A DNA stretch of 56,033 bases. Source: Mastigamoeba balamuthi. Lineage: Eukaryota > Evosea > Mastigamoebida > Mastigamoebidae. Every line of letters starts with the position of its first letter. Positions within the stretch are counted from its first letter, which is position 1. Positions 1-13,091 of this stretch are shown here, piece by piece. Location of the stretch: assembly GCA_902651635.1 (NCBI GenBank), contig CACRSC010001925.1:15004-71036 (forward strand), in the 5' to 3' direction. The notes under the pieces are model-generated. The model saw only the letters and a program-made list of their open reading frames with translations, ran no database searches and was not told the DNA's origin. The translations under genes and the position numbers were made by a program.

Positions 1-561
1 CCGCAGCCGCCACGCCGCCCGCCGCAGCCGCCGCCCTCGTCCCGCACCTCGCCCCCCTCGTCGTCGCCGTCGCCGTCACCGCAGCCGCGCTGGCGGTGGC
101 CTCTGCGGGCCTCTGCGCGGCCCCCGCGGCGCGGCGCTTGGCCCACATGCGCTCGACGCCCTCGAGGATGCTGCGCACCTGCTGCTCAAAGGCCGCGCGG
201 AAGGCGTCGGCCTCGGGGTCGTCGAGCAGGCGGTGGAAGAAGAGCGTGATGTCCTGCTGGCCCGCGGTGGCGCGGCGCACGTCGACGAGGTAGTTGACCA
301 TCTGCGACGCCCGCACGAACCGCTCGACCACCTCGTGGGGGGCCTCGTCCCAGATCATGCACGCCCGCTCGAACAGGCTGTCGCACACCTGCCCCGGCGA
401 ACGCGTTTGCCCCCCCGCGTTGAGAACCGCGCGAGAGCGGATGGGGAGGCGCGCACGTCTTGGCGGATGAGCTCGGGATGCTTCTGGAGGAACGACCGGC
501 AGTCCTCATAGCGGACGCACTCGACAAACTCGGCGACCAGCTGCGCGGTGGCCTCGTCCAT
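1..561 (-). CDS. cdc37: Cdc37-like Hsp90 co-chaperone, 3' end off window
   Basis: Two exons are visible: 457-561 (35 codons) and 1-388, separated by a 68-bp GTGCGC...CAG intron in phase 0. The start ATG is at 561; I see no upstream coding. At least 164 residues are encoded. The segment running from FVECVRYEDCRSFLQKHPEL through VVERFVRASQMVNYL to the FHRLLDDP region matches the middle Hsp90-binding part of Cdc37 (human RYDDSQKYL..., then HQTIVMQFILELAK, then FRQFFTKI). Cdc37 bridges client kinases to Hsp90 in the cytosol. The kinase-binding N-terminal domain of canonical Cdc37 is absent, so this is a short form or another exon was missed. After the conserved part the protein becomes Ala/Thr-rich low complexity up to the window edge. 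Similarity was judged by eye. Confidence 0.6.
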
Positions 562-793
562 CTCTCGGTGAGATTGCGTGGATATGCGAGATACCTAAAT
601 CTTCGGCAGGAATATCGCCGCCCATACGAAATCAGGGTTTTCGCGTTTTTTGTTTGCTTGCTTGACACAACGGGCGTGCGTCTTTGGGCCCAGTGGGGCA
701 GTGGGCCTAGGCTACAGTGTAGTCTGAAGAGAAGCTAGAACAGGTTTGTCTGTGGGGGGTGTTGCTGTGAGTGTAACAGTAGTGGCCAGGGCC

Positions 794-2295
794 TCACTGG
801 GAGATGGGCAGGTGCAGCTTGCGGAACTCGTCTATCCACCTCGTTCTCTCCGCCTCCTTGTCTGCGAGGAAAACGAAGACTCCTGCGGGTGCAACACACA
901 AAGCTCAGCTACGCATGATCACAGCAAGGGCAGAGCGCACTCCGCTTTGTGATGACCTCGAATGCGAACTTGTCCTCCTTGCCCGCGAGCGTGGTCAGCT
1001 TCACGCCGGATATCTCCGTGATGGTGATCTTCCCTTTGGGAGTGATTTTCTTCCCGGGTGTCAGCACCGCCGCCGCCAAAGAGGAACCTCCGCCACCAAA
1101 TGGAGAGCAGGGCGCTCACAGTGCTGTCGATGTAGTACAGCAGCGTGGACGTAGTCAGGATGAAGAACCTGCGCTTCCAGCTCTTCATGCGCTCGCCGAG
1201 CTTGGTCAGGTATCCTTCCGGGTGGCCCCGCACGTCAGTTACGGTCTGCCCAAAGCAAAGTCTTCAAGTCCGCTCTCCGGTACCTGTGAACAGCACGTCT
1301 CCGTCCGACCGCGAGCCGTGCGGGTGCGGGTGCGGGTACGGGTGCGGGTGCGCGGGCTGCTGGGGGGGCGACGAGAGCACGGGCGGCTGGGGCGGCGACG
1401 ACAACAGGGCCGCCCCGTTGCTGGGGGCCGTGGGGACGGGCATCGTGGGCGGCGGGCTGCGCAGGCCGCCGATGAACGAGGACCTCGCCCTCTCGCCCCC
1501 GACGGGCGACGCCGAGGCGAAGGCGCCGGGGGAGACGGAGACGAGCGGGGGCGCCAGCCTGGCGCGCGTCTGCAGCGACGAGGGCGACGAGGCCGAGGTG
1601 GAGAGCATGCAGGGGCCGCTGCCGAGGTACATCGACGCAACGTCCGCGTGGCGCCCGCGGCGCGCGAGGCCCACGTGGACCGCGCGGTCGACGCCCGTGC
1701 CCCAGAGGTCGTCGAGCTCCAGCCTGACCACCCCGCTCGGTATCTCCAGCGTCCTGCACACCGAGTCCTGCGGGTGCCCTCCCGTCAGTCAGCCCGACGG
1801 CCAGAGCAGGAAGCAGGAGCAGGAGCAGAGCCAGCGCGCCTGCTCCCACGCGAGCTTGGTGTTGTAGTCGTTCATGATGGCGTAGCGGTACTCCACGAGG
1901 ACGCCGCAGGGGATCTCCACCTGCAGGCGCAGAGAGACGGGGACCCCCACACGCGCACGCACACAGCAGCGTCAGCAGACGCACCGAAAAGGGGCCACCG
2001 CTGGCGGGGCGCCAGAGGGCCGGACCCCCCGCACCTGCGCCTGCCACCTCGAGGGGTTCTCGTCGCTGCGGGAGGTGGGGGCAGGCACGAGGAGGAGGAG
2101 GAGGTGAGGGCGCGAGCGAGGGGCGGGCGTGCTGGGAGGGGCGCACTTCTGGACCATGGGGATGGGGGTGCCCTTGCCCAGCGCCTCGACGTTGCCGCCG
2201 ATGCCCAGGCTCTCGTTGCTGCCAAGAACAGCGCCCTCGACAGCGAACACCACCGCGCATCGTCTCGGAGAGACAGGCACAGAGCCGTCTGCCAT
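794..2295 (-). CDS. CBM20 starch-binding domain + PH domain protein
   Basis: Seven exons (2147-2295, 2035-2065, 1840-1920, 1297-1767, 1120-1245, 941-1049, 794-882) add up to an unbroken 351-codon frame. Residues about 10-115 look like a CBM20 glycan-binding module: a GSNESLGIGGNVEALGKGTP turn, then SRWQAQVEIPCGVLVEYRYA, a WE core and a final TLEIPSG strand. A low-complexity Ser/Pro/His linker follows (HP repeats, about residues 150-245). The C-terminus is a PH domain: GYLTKLGERMKSWKRRFF, LLYYIDS, and the closing helix around TRWIDEFRKL. The likely role is an intracellular adaptor joining a starch/glycogen-like glucan to membranes or phosphoinositides. There is no signal peptide. The intron 1768-1839 appears to start with GC rather than GT. 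An alternative in-frame start upstream at 2352 lacks ATG support. Confidence 0.72.
1317..1356 (-). repeat. Hexanucleotide repeat coding a His-Pro run
   Basis: Imperfect tandem GCGGGT/GTGCGG units on the plus strand encode alternating His and Pro in the linker of the CBM20-PH protein. It is in frame and coding, so expansion would only lengthen the linker. Confidence 0.7.
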
Positions 2296-3060
2296 GAGGC
2301 CCGCCGCTGACAGTGTGGCGTACGCCGGTAAACGCGCGGCAAGCTGCCACACCCAGGTTCACCCCCGCAGCAGGAAAAGCACACAACACGGAAAGATCCC
2401 CGAATCTTCCAACGGGCATGCGATACAACAACGGGCCAGGAGAGGAGAGTATGGCGCGGAACACCGTGATCATGCGGCAGACGGTCCAGGCACAATCCCT
2501 GAGCTAGGGATCGCCCGGTCTGGGGTCAGTCGTACTGCGAGGACTCTTCCTTCGTCGGGTTTTCCCTTGTGGCAAAGAGCTTCACTGTCGCTGTGGAGGC
2601 CTAGAAAACCCTTCATTCCAGGTGCCAGCGCCTCATTTGAATCGAGAACAGCTCCAGAACTGGAGCCGAAGCTCTGCACATGCTCACACAGTTGATACCC
2701 CTTTTGGCCGGCATTGTCCAGAGCGGTTCAGGAATTACATGGATAACGGAACCAACGGCACTTCACAACGAACGGCAGACAGTATCGCTGTGGCATCTTC
2801 AGACCAAAGGGGCATCAGAGCAATAAGAGCAGAACCTTTGCGAAAGAAGACCACAATTTTCCTTACTGGCTTCATTGTCTCGTATCTTCAACAACCACAC
2901 ACTGCCGGAGGGGGCGGAGCGTGGAAGGGAAGAAGGGGGATAAAGAGAGGCAAACCGAGGTCTCCCCGTTGCTTTCCTCCGCGCGCTTAGTGTTCGTGTC
3001 TCTGGCGGGGTCTTGAGGAGAAGTGTTTGCCACAAGACGCGCCCGGCCTGGCCTGCCTGT
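2296..3060. other. Intergenic, no gene seen
   Basis: This 765-bp stretch lies between the start of the CBM20-PH gene and the end of beta-tubulin. Short ORFs on both strands show no recognisable protein and no consistent splice pattern. It must contain the CBM20-PH promoter and the tubulin 3' end, but I see no clear motif. Confidence 0.6.
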
Positions 3061-5302
<2,242 letters not shown>

Positions 5303-8077
5303 TCAGTGCAGCAGCGCAAGCCCCAGAACGGACGCCGCGGCAGCCGCGGCCGCAGGGGCGGTCGTCGCCGCTGCAGCGCCTCCGGCTTGCGTCTCGGCCC
5401 CCGTGAGCACGAGGGTGGACGAGAGCCTCGACGTGACCGCCGCACTACCGCGGCCGCTGGGGCCCTGGCCGTCGCCCACCTCGGACGCGAGCGTCGACAC
5501 GATCTTGAGCTGACCGCCAGCGACGACGCTGCCAGCGCCGAGCTCGAAGCGGTAGCACGTCCACGAGGCGTCTGAGGGCTCTGGGCAGCTCTCGGTCGCG
5601 AACCCCATCGCCGAGGCCTCGGGGCTCGCAGCGTCGAACAGCGTCACGCCCGCGGCGCCGCTCCGCAGGGCAGGGCCACTGACGACGACCCTGCTCACGC
5701 CGGTCCTGCTGAGCGCAGCGTCCGCGAACACGTGGTCGCGGACGTGGATGACATCGCCGACGCCGAAGCGCAGGGCCTCGGGGGCGGCCGCCGGGTCGCC
5801 TTGGCCGTGGCCGTGCGTCGACTGGGCGCCGTTGAGGCGGACGCCGTTGTCGAGCATGCACCAGTTCTCGAGACCCTCGAGCGACGCCGTCAGCGAGCTG
5901 GCGTGCGCGGCCGACTGCGGGCGGCTGCTCCTGATGGTGTAGTCGAGCGTGAACTGGTCGCTGGCGCTGGTGCTGCATATCGAGTACTGGTCTGCACGAT
6001 TGTGTAGGTCAGTGAAGACCTGCGTCTAAAAAAAGCACGGCGCCTACGCACCAATCGTCGCGCGCAGGTGCCAGCGCTGCGAGTTGGGGCGGCCGTCGAC
6101 GAGGCCCACGAAGACCGGCTTCGTGACCGACGCGATGTGGCCCACGCTGTTGCGCACCACGAACGTGGAGGGGTCGATGGCGTAGCTCTCGGCGGCGTTG
6201 GTGAGCAGGTCGAAGTCGACCTTGGGCTGGCTGTGGTTTGACGGGACGAGGACAGAGAGCCTTCCGATGAAGCCCCACACCAGGGCAGGGTTGAGCGAGT
6301 CCAGCATGCTCCTGACCTCGACAGTGCGGTAGAGGATGACCTCGAACGACAGGTCTCCCCTGCCCTCGCGGTCGAACGGCTCGCCAACCAGCATGAACCT
6401 CTCATTCCACCAGACGCGGATCAGGAACTGCAGGCGGTACCTGTCCGCGTCCTCGATGATGCGGGGCTGCGCCGTCCGGATCAGGTCGGGCAGCTTCCTC
6501 GTCGACCTGTGGGCGAACCTGCAGGGGCTCTCGAGCACAGGAAGCGCCACCTGCGTTGTCTCCAGCGTCGTGGGGTTGATGAACGCCATGCGGACGTTCC
6601 AGCGATGCGGGAGCATCTGGGGGAGGTCGACGTAGAGGTTGACGTCGTCGCTGCGATTACCACTGAGAGACTGGTCCAGGGTAGGAGGGTCCTTGAGGTG
6701 CTGCGCCTCCACGTGGTTCAGCCCGGGGCATTCGCACACAACTCCCGTGCAGTCCTGGGGGCACACCGAACAGTTCTCGAGGGCCGAGCACACGCCGTCA
6801 CCGCAGACGTAGCCTGGGTGGAAGGGGTCGGGGTCGACGCAGTCCCTGATCTGGTCGCCGTCGGTGTCGGCCTCACACGACCCCACGCACAGCCCGCACG
6901 TGTCGCGGGTGCAGTCCTCGAGCCTGAGGGACGTGGACATGCGGAACGACGACTCTGTCGTGTGGCGCTCGGCGAAGAAGAGGTTGAGGGGGTAGGTCTC
7001 GTTCACCTTCAGGCCCAGACTATCGATGTGGATTGAGCCCTCTTCGGCGGTATGGACGCCGCCGAGGTCGATGACGAGCTGCCTGCTGATGAAGACCCAC
7101 ACGTCGTCGTCGCCGCGGAAGCTGAAGGTCTCGCCGCCACGGTACGTGAAGAGAGTGGAGATCATCATCGTGAACCCGAAGTTGTGGCCTCCGTAGTTGT
7201 TTCCGTAGCCCATGCCGTCGATCGGGAAGAACGAATGGTTGTCGTACTCGTACACGGCCGGTCTGCTCCCAGCCACCCTGTGTGCCCTCATCGACTGTTC
7301 GATACGCTGCGCCCAGCCCCCCCCGTTGTGGTCAGCCAACGTTTGCTTCCTTGGGCCGACTTGTCTCGCACGATGTTCTTTCCCGGGGCGTCGTGGAACC
7401 AGTCCCTGAACGACTCGGCGCTGTGAACCGTAGAGTGGTTTCCCCTCGCGAGCACGGGCGTGCCGTCCATCCCCAGGATCGCCCTCACGATGCCGCGGTC
7501 GTCTCCCAGCTTCGCCTGGAAGTCGGGATGCTTGTCGAAGTCGCGGATGGTCGCGTTCCACGTGATGCTCTCAGGCTCTTCCACTGGCACCTGCCGAGCC
7601 ACAAACGCAGCTGGGCCCTCGATAGTATGCACTCCGGTGGTGTTTCCTCCGACCCACACGCCGGCCCAGCGGATAGAGCCCGTTGTGTAGACGTCGTTGA
7701 CGACGAGCGACACCAGCGCGAACTGCCCCGCGGCCACAGCGGGCGCAGCGAGGTTCTGGCGGACCCCTGTGAGCCCTGTCGCCGCGTCGGGCCCGACGGT
7801 GGCGTAGGCTCCTGGAATCAGCGGGGTCGCGGTGGGCAGCTCGAAGACGACGGCAGCAAGGTCCGGCCCGGACACGACGCCGACCCGGTACCAGAATGTT
7901 GTCTGGCGGGTAGTGCAGTTGGTCGACGAGCCGAGGAAGTTTAGCGCGGCGACGTCATCAGCAGCGGCTGAGCCCAAAACTGTCGGGAGGGACACACGGT
8001 GAGGTTCGCCCACCCCGGGCGCGGTGCGGCGAGCGCTCACGTGCAGCCGCGATGACAGCCGCGGCGAAGGCGCGCAT
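5303..8077 (-). CDS. Fibro-slime domain surface protein, paralog A
   Basis: Four exons (8041-8077, 7372-7979, 6052-7306, 5303-5991) give 862 residues. Exon 1 is only 37 bp and, with the start of exon 2, encodes a signal peptide (MRAFAAAVIAAALLGSAAA). Residues about 25-175 are a family-specific N-terminal region (NCTTRQTTFWYRV). The fibro-slime/PA14-like domain follows: ITWNATIRDFDKHPDF, a YEYDNHSFFPIDGMGYGNNY segment, HNFGFTMMISTLFTYRGGE, RGDDDVWVFIS and LVIDLGGVH. Next is a Cys-rich segment with a Ca-binding-like EADTDGDQIRDCVDPDP and CGDGVCSALENCSVCPQDC. The C-terminus ends in an Ala-rich hydrophobic tail (SVLGLALLH) typical of GPI signals. Predicted to be secreted and GPI-anchored. It has IS where paralogs have IN after WVF. 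Closest in exon layout to gene C (exon 3 is 1255 bp in both). Confidence 0.85.
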
Positions 8078-8696
8078 TGCTGTTGTTGATTTCCCTGTGC
8101 TCTTCCCTTGGGGGAAAGAAGAAATTATAACTGAACACGAGCGAATCACACAACGGGTACGCGTGCGTCAGTGCAGCAGACGTCATGATGCAGTTTTTTG
8201 CCCGCACACGCGAGGCGGGTCAAAAAAAAAACGCAGTACAGCGGTAGTACACAGTAGCACAGTGCTAACATAACCGTCGGCAAGCCGGCAGGGATTTACG
8301 GTGCTCCACCAACCGTCGATACAAGCAGAGGACTTGCAATGGGGATGAAAAAGCGTCTCAAGGTGGAGATGCAGCGGCAGCACGACCGCACAAAACAGCG
8401 AGGATTCACCAAATCGATCTGAGTCGGCTTTTTGCTTTCTGGTAGAACAACCCCGATCAGTTGTAGCATTGCAGTTTGTTAATCCTGCTTGCCGAATTGT
8501 ATCCAGTCAATAAAAAGCCAACGCCATACATGTTGGCACACGCCCCCAGTCGTAGTCACCCCGAGAGCACATCACCAAGGGTCCGGCCACACTGTGGATT
8601 GATCACCAAAGGACCAGCTCACCGTTGAAATGTTATTCACACTTTGGAAATCACCCAAAGCAAGAGGACAGTGAAGCAAGCCTGGGGTGACCCTCC
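8078..8696. other. Intergenic between fibro-slime genes A and B
   Basis: A 619-bp spacer upstream of gene A (minus strand) and downstream of gene B. It carries a CRE-like TGACGTCT (minus strand, 8178-8185) about 100 bp before the gene A start. No ORF here resembles a protein. Confidence 0.55.
8178..8185 (-). promoter_or_regulatory. CRE-like octamer upstream of gene A
   Basis: TGACGTCT on the minus strand, about 101 bp before the ATG at 8077. Similar TGACRT octamers lie upstream of the other fibro-slime genes and the LamG gene, so it is a candidate bZIP site. A function is inferred only from that recurrence. Confidence 0.35.
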
Positions 8697-10259
8697 TCAG
8701 AACAAGAGGAGAGCAGCAGCAACGAGCGCCGACAACGCGACGGAGACAGCCGAGGCGGCGCCAGCGGGCTGGGTCGAGGCAGGGGCAAAGGTGACCGAGT
8801 TGGAGAGCCTGGCAGTCTGGGTGGCCGCGGGAGAGCGCCTGCCGTGCTGGTCGATGGCGACGCTGAGGGAGGTGGTGATGGTGAGGGACCTGTCCACCAC
8901 AAAGTCGGCGTCGGCGAGCTGGAAGCGGTAGCACACCCAGGTGGGGTCCGTGGCGGCGGGGCAGGCCTCGAGGGCGAAGCCGTAGGCCTCGGAGCCGGGG
9001 GTGCCGGCGTAGATCGTGACGGGGCCGGCGGCCCGGAGGGCGTCGCCCGAGAGGACGGCCGAGACGATGGAGGTGGCGGTGAGGGTGAGGTCGGTGTAGA
9101 CGTGGTCGCGGACGTGGACGACGTCGCCGACGAAGAAGCGGAGGGTCTCGTCGGGGGTGGTGGGGTCGGCGTGGGTGGTCTGGATGCCGTTGAGGCGGAG
9201 GGTGGTGTTGAGCATGCACCAGTTCTCGAGGCCCTCGAGGGTGCCCCTGAGCCCCGTGGCGTGGGTGGCGGACTGGGGCGTGGAGCTGGCGAGGGTGAAG
9301 GCGAGGCTGAAGGCGTCGGCGGCGCTGGTGGAGCAGATGGAGTACTGGTCGATGACGGCGCGGAGGTGCCAGCGCTGCCTGTTGAAGGCTCCGTCGACGT
9401 TGCCGGCGTAGGCGAGCGACGCGATGCTCTGGATGTGGCCCTCGGTGGCCCCGACGGCCACGGACGCGGGGACGATCTGGTAGTCGGGCTCGGCGGCGAC
9501 GGTGATGAGGTCGAACTCGACGGTGGGCTGGCTGCGGTCGAGGGGGACGAGGACGGAGAACTTCTGGATGTAGCCCCAGACGAGGGTGGCGTCGAGGGTG
9601 GTGATGGCGCTGCTCACGTCGAGGGTGCGGTACAGGATGACCTCGAAGCCCACGGACGCGTCGTAGGGGCGGTCGTAGAGGACGCCGTCGAGGGTGAACT
9701 GCTCGGTGAAGTGGACGCGGATGAGGAAGCGCAGGGCGTACTGGTCGGGGTACTCGACGATGTAGGGCTGGGCGCTGCGGATGAGGCTGGGGAGCGGCAG
9801 CTGCGACAGGCTGATGAACCTGCACTCCTCCTCCGTGACCGGCAGCTCCACAGAGGTGAGGGCGTGTGTCTCGGCGTTCTCTGACAGGTCAGGGAACGGC
9901 GTCGCTTTTGAGAAAAACACGAGGCGGGAGGAACAGGAGCAGACAAGGAAAAGCAGAGGGGCACAGTGCTATCGGGGAGCGCACCAAAGACGGCGGTGAC
10001 GTTGAAGCGGGAGGGAATAGTCTGGGGGACGGTGATGTTGAGGTCGACGACATCGCCGAGTGGCCCTGACAGCGACTGGGCGAAGATCGGGGGCTCGACG
10101 AGGTGGTCGGGCTGCGTTTGAACGAGCGGGTACGGGCACTGCTGGGCAGCCGCGAGCACAGCTGCAGAACAGCTGTCAGGCCAGCACCACCAGAGCGGCT
10201 CCTGAGAAGCGAGAGAGCGTACCGATGGTGGCAAGGAATGCACAGAGGGTCCGGCACAT
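8697..10259 (-). CDS. Short fibro-slime family member (paralog B, lacks the fibro-slime domain)
   Basis: Three exons (10223-10259, 9985-10161, 8697-9880) encode 465 residues. Exon 1 is 37 bp, as in genes A and D, and makes a signal peptide (MCRTLCAFLATIAVLAAA) spliced at the same phase-1 position. It is followed directly by the region that in full-length paralogs begins after the Cys-rich segment (CPYPLVQTQPDHLVEPP; then DLNITVPQTIPSRFNVTAVF). The entire N-terminal region, PA14-like core and Cys-rich segment are missing. The rest aligns along its length (LVWGYIQKFSVLVPLDRSQP, QRWHLRAVIDQYSICSTS, ENWCMLNTTLRLNG) and ends in a hydrophobic GPI-like tail. The intron that splits the IDQYSICST region in the other paralogs is absent here. 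The open frame and intact signal peptide argue for a functional short form rather than a pseudogene. Confidence 0.8.
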
Positions 10260-11280
10260 TGCTTTCGTCTTCGTCTGGGAGCCAACAGTGGGGAACCGGA
10301 GGGTCTTGTTTTCTGAAAAGCGGTGGATAACAAAGTGAACAAAGAGGACAAACGCAGCTGCTTATATCCGCAGCATATGACATCAGGAGCAGTGACATCA
10401 CGGGGCTGTGGTTTTCTGACTTGGCTTGTCTGCACGCTGCCGCGTCTTTTCCCGTTGTTTGCGAGAGCGTGTCACAATGCGAGAAAAACCGAAGCAAGTC
10501 TGAGCCCCGAACGCCCGCTCTCGCCGCAGAACGCCGGCGGAGACACCCCACGCGAGCGAACAACCGAGGCAGAGTTTGGCGAGGAGGCGGGACCGGGCTG
10601 ACTGGCAGATGTTGTTTATTGAAGGAGCTTCTCACCACGAGCTCGCAGTGAGGGTTTTGTGAAAAGGTGCTTGGTGTTCTAGGCCAGCTTCGAACATCGT
10701 GCTGCCTCGTCAACAGAGCAAAAGGAATGAACAAAGAAACCGGCGCAAAAGGGACATTACACTGTGCCCAATAGAGAGCGTGCCACAGAGGTGTGTGCTG
10801 AGGCGACAGCTCTCGTGAGAGAGTTCGTATTACGGAGAACGATGCTTGGTTTCCCAATTTGAGCACTTGTCACTTATGTTGTTGTCCTGCAAGTTCTCCA
10901 GAACACGCGGCTGATGTCTCTGAACAAAATCCCTCTCCGATGGTGGGAGTATTGCAAAGAGGACAACAGGTGTCCTCCATCGACCAACACACAATGACAG
11001 GGACCAGAGAGATATCCAAACGCTGTCACAGTCCTTGTGGTCCGCCTTGAGAACGTGGAGAGCGCTGATCTTTAAAACACAATGGCTGGATACACAATTG
11101 CCGAACTCGCAGATACGGCGTCCTAACCCTCGGCAAAGCCGCCTGGCGATCAGTTGACTGACCCGGCCTTACGGTCTGGCTGTTGCCTCTGGGAGGACAG
11201 CCCCCAGTCCATCCCTTTGTGGCCCTTGATATTTTTCTGAAGATTTTCTACGAAAACAGCGAAACAGCGTTGCCGTTGGG
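10260..11280. other. Divergent intergenic region, gene B / ATE1
   Basis: A 1,021-bp spacer between two genes transcribed away from each other. On the gene B side there are two TGACATCA octamers (10378-10385 and 10393-10400) and a TATA-like CTTATATCC near 10361. On the ATE1 side, AT-rich GATATTTTTCTGAAGATTTT lies shortly before the start. No coding region is supported. Confidence 0.55.
10378..10400. promoter_or_regulatory. Tandem TGACATCA octamers upstream of gene B
   Basis: Two identical octamers, 15 bp start to start, 119-141 bp before the gene B ATG. They are CRE-like and match TGACATCA found (in opposite orientation) upstream of gene H. Regulatory role inferred. Confidence 0.35.
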
Positions 11281-12901
11281 ATGGCCACGCGGACCAGCTC
11301 TGCGCGCCTCTGCGGCGAGCACACGAGCGAGTGCCACTACTGCAACGCGTCGCCCGACGGGCGGGTGTCGTGGGGCTTCGTCGCGGGCCGCCTGTCGGCC
11401 GCTGACTACCAGGCGCTCTGCGACCGCAACTGGCGCCGCTCGGGCACCTTCGTCTACAAGCCCGCCAACGACCGCGCCTGCTGCTGCCAGTACACCATCC
11501 GCCTCGACGCCCCGCGCTTCGCCCCCAGCAAGGCGCAGCGCAGGGTCGACGCCCGCATGCGCCGGCTGCTGCTCCGGGGCGACCCCAGCGGCGCCCCCCA
11601 CGAGGCCCACCAGCGGCAGCCCTCAGTGCCCCGCAAGGTACGCACTGAGCGTACCGGCACACACTGACAGCGCCTCATAGCCCGAGGAGAGCGACGTCGC
11701 GCGCGAGCTCAGGGCGGCTGTCGCGACGGCCCTGCGCGGTGCTGTGGGAGCGGAGGCCGCGGCTGCTGCGGGCGAGGGCGCGGGGCTGTGCGAGAACAGA
11801 GGCGTCCTCGTGGCAGCGCGCGGCAGGTTCTCCAGCAACGCCCCCGCGGCAGCCGCTGCCTTCCTCAGGAGGAGCGCCGGCCAGGGAGCGCCGCCCCCCG
11901 ACGCCCAGGCGATCGCGTCGCGGGTGGCCGCTGCCGTGGCGCTGCCAGCCGGGTGGAGAGTTGTCGCCCAGCACGCGTTCCTGAACTTCCACGCCGCAGA
12001 CGAGGCCGCCAGCAACGCAGCGGCGGCAGCAACAGAAGCAGCAGCAGCGACGGGGTCTGCCCACAGGCCAGCTGGGGGAGCAGAGGGGAGGCAGCAGAGG
12101 CAGCAGCAGCAGCAGCAGCAGCAGCCCCAGCAGCCAGCGCACAGTCTGGCCATCACGGTGTCGCCGAGCACGTTCGTCAGAGAGGAGTTTGAGCTGTACA
12201 AGCGCTACCAGATCGCCGTGCACCACGACGACCCCTCGGAGCTCTCGGCCGAGGGCTACGAGAGGTTCCTCGTCGAGTCGCCGCTGGCGCGCTGCCCGCT
12301 GCCCGCGGGGGCCGTGCTGCCCTACGGCGTCCACGAGTACGGGTCCTACCACATGCAGTACCGCCTCGACGGCGAGCTCATCGCCGTTGGGGTGCTCGAC
12401 GTGCTGCCGGGCTGCCTCAGCAGCGTCTACTTCTTCTACGACCCCTCGCGCTCGGCTCTCGACCTCGGCGTCTTCAGCGCGCTGACCGAGGTCCGCTTCG
12501 TGCAGGAGGCCGCGGCCAGTCTGCCCGAGCTGCGCTACTACTACATGGGGTACTACATACACACGTGCCAGAAGATGCGCTACAAGGGCGCCTACTCGCC
12601 GTCGGACCTGCTGTGCGAGCTCACGTGGTCGTGGGTCCCGCTCGACGACGCCGTGCGCCGCAAGCTCGACGAGGCCAGGGGCAGGCTCGTGCAGCTGTCG
12701 CCGTCGCGCTCCGAGGAGGCCCCGGACCCCACCTCGCTCGTGTCGGCGTGCAAGAGGCTGCCGCTGGTGTACGAGGGGCAGCGCGTGCCGTGGGATGCGC
12801 TGACCGGCAGGTACTCGGCGAGGCTGCAGCGCCTCGCGTTCGAGTTCGTCAGCCGCCTGGGGCTGAAGCTCGCCAACTCCTTCGAGCTCGTCCTCTCGTA
12901 A
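11281..12901 (+). CDS. ATE1: Arginyl-tRNA--protein transferase (ATE1)
   Basis: Two exons (11281-11637 and 11681-12901) are joined across a 43-bp GTACGC...TAG intron in phase 0, giving 525 residues. The enzyme moves arginine from Arg-tRNA to N-terminal Asp/Glu of target proteins, feeding the N-degron pathway. The N-terminal ATE domain shows a CHYC motif (about residues 19-22), WGFVAGRLSA, WRRSGTFVYKP and CCCQYTIRL. The C-terminal domain has the family block YGSYHMQYRLDGELIAVGV, then VLPGCLSSVYFFYDP and YYMGYYIHTCQKMRYKG. The two domains are separated by about 130 residues of Ala/Gln-rich low complexity containing a poly-Gln run, longer than usual. It is divergent from gene B and convergent with the four-TM gene 190 bp downstream. 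Confidence 0.95.
12101..12124 (+). repeat. (CAG)8 microsatellite in ATE1
   Basis: Eight perfect CAG units, in frame, encode a Gln run in the low-complexity spacer between the two ATE1 domains. Further interrupted CAG units flank it on both sides. Confidence 0.9.
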
Positions 12902-13091
12902 GACCGGGGCACTCGTTGAGGCCACACAGAGTGCGACAAGTGAATGAAATGGTTGGTTTTTGGTTGCTGTCGATACGCCGCCGATTTCGGTTTTACTGGA
13001 TTGCCGACGAGTGTTGTGACAAAGAACTTCTGGACAAACAGTTCGCTGGCCGCTCTCTGCAAAGCGGGCAGACGTCCTTCCACCGTCCTCC

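Noticed and set aside
1235-2473. 412-codon minus-strand frame across the CBM20-PH gene
   Set aside because: It reads through three introns in a different frame, with Arg/Pro-rich sequence. The spliced model gives two coherent domains and consistent phases.
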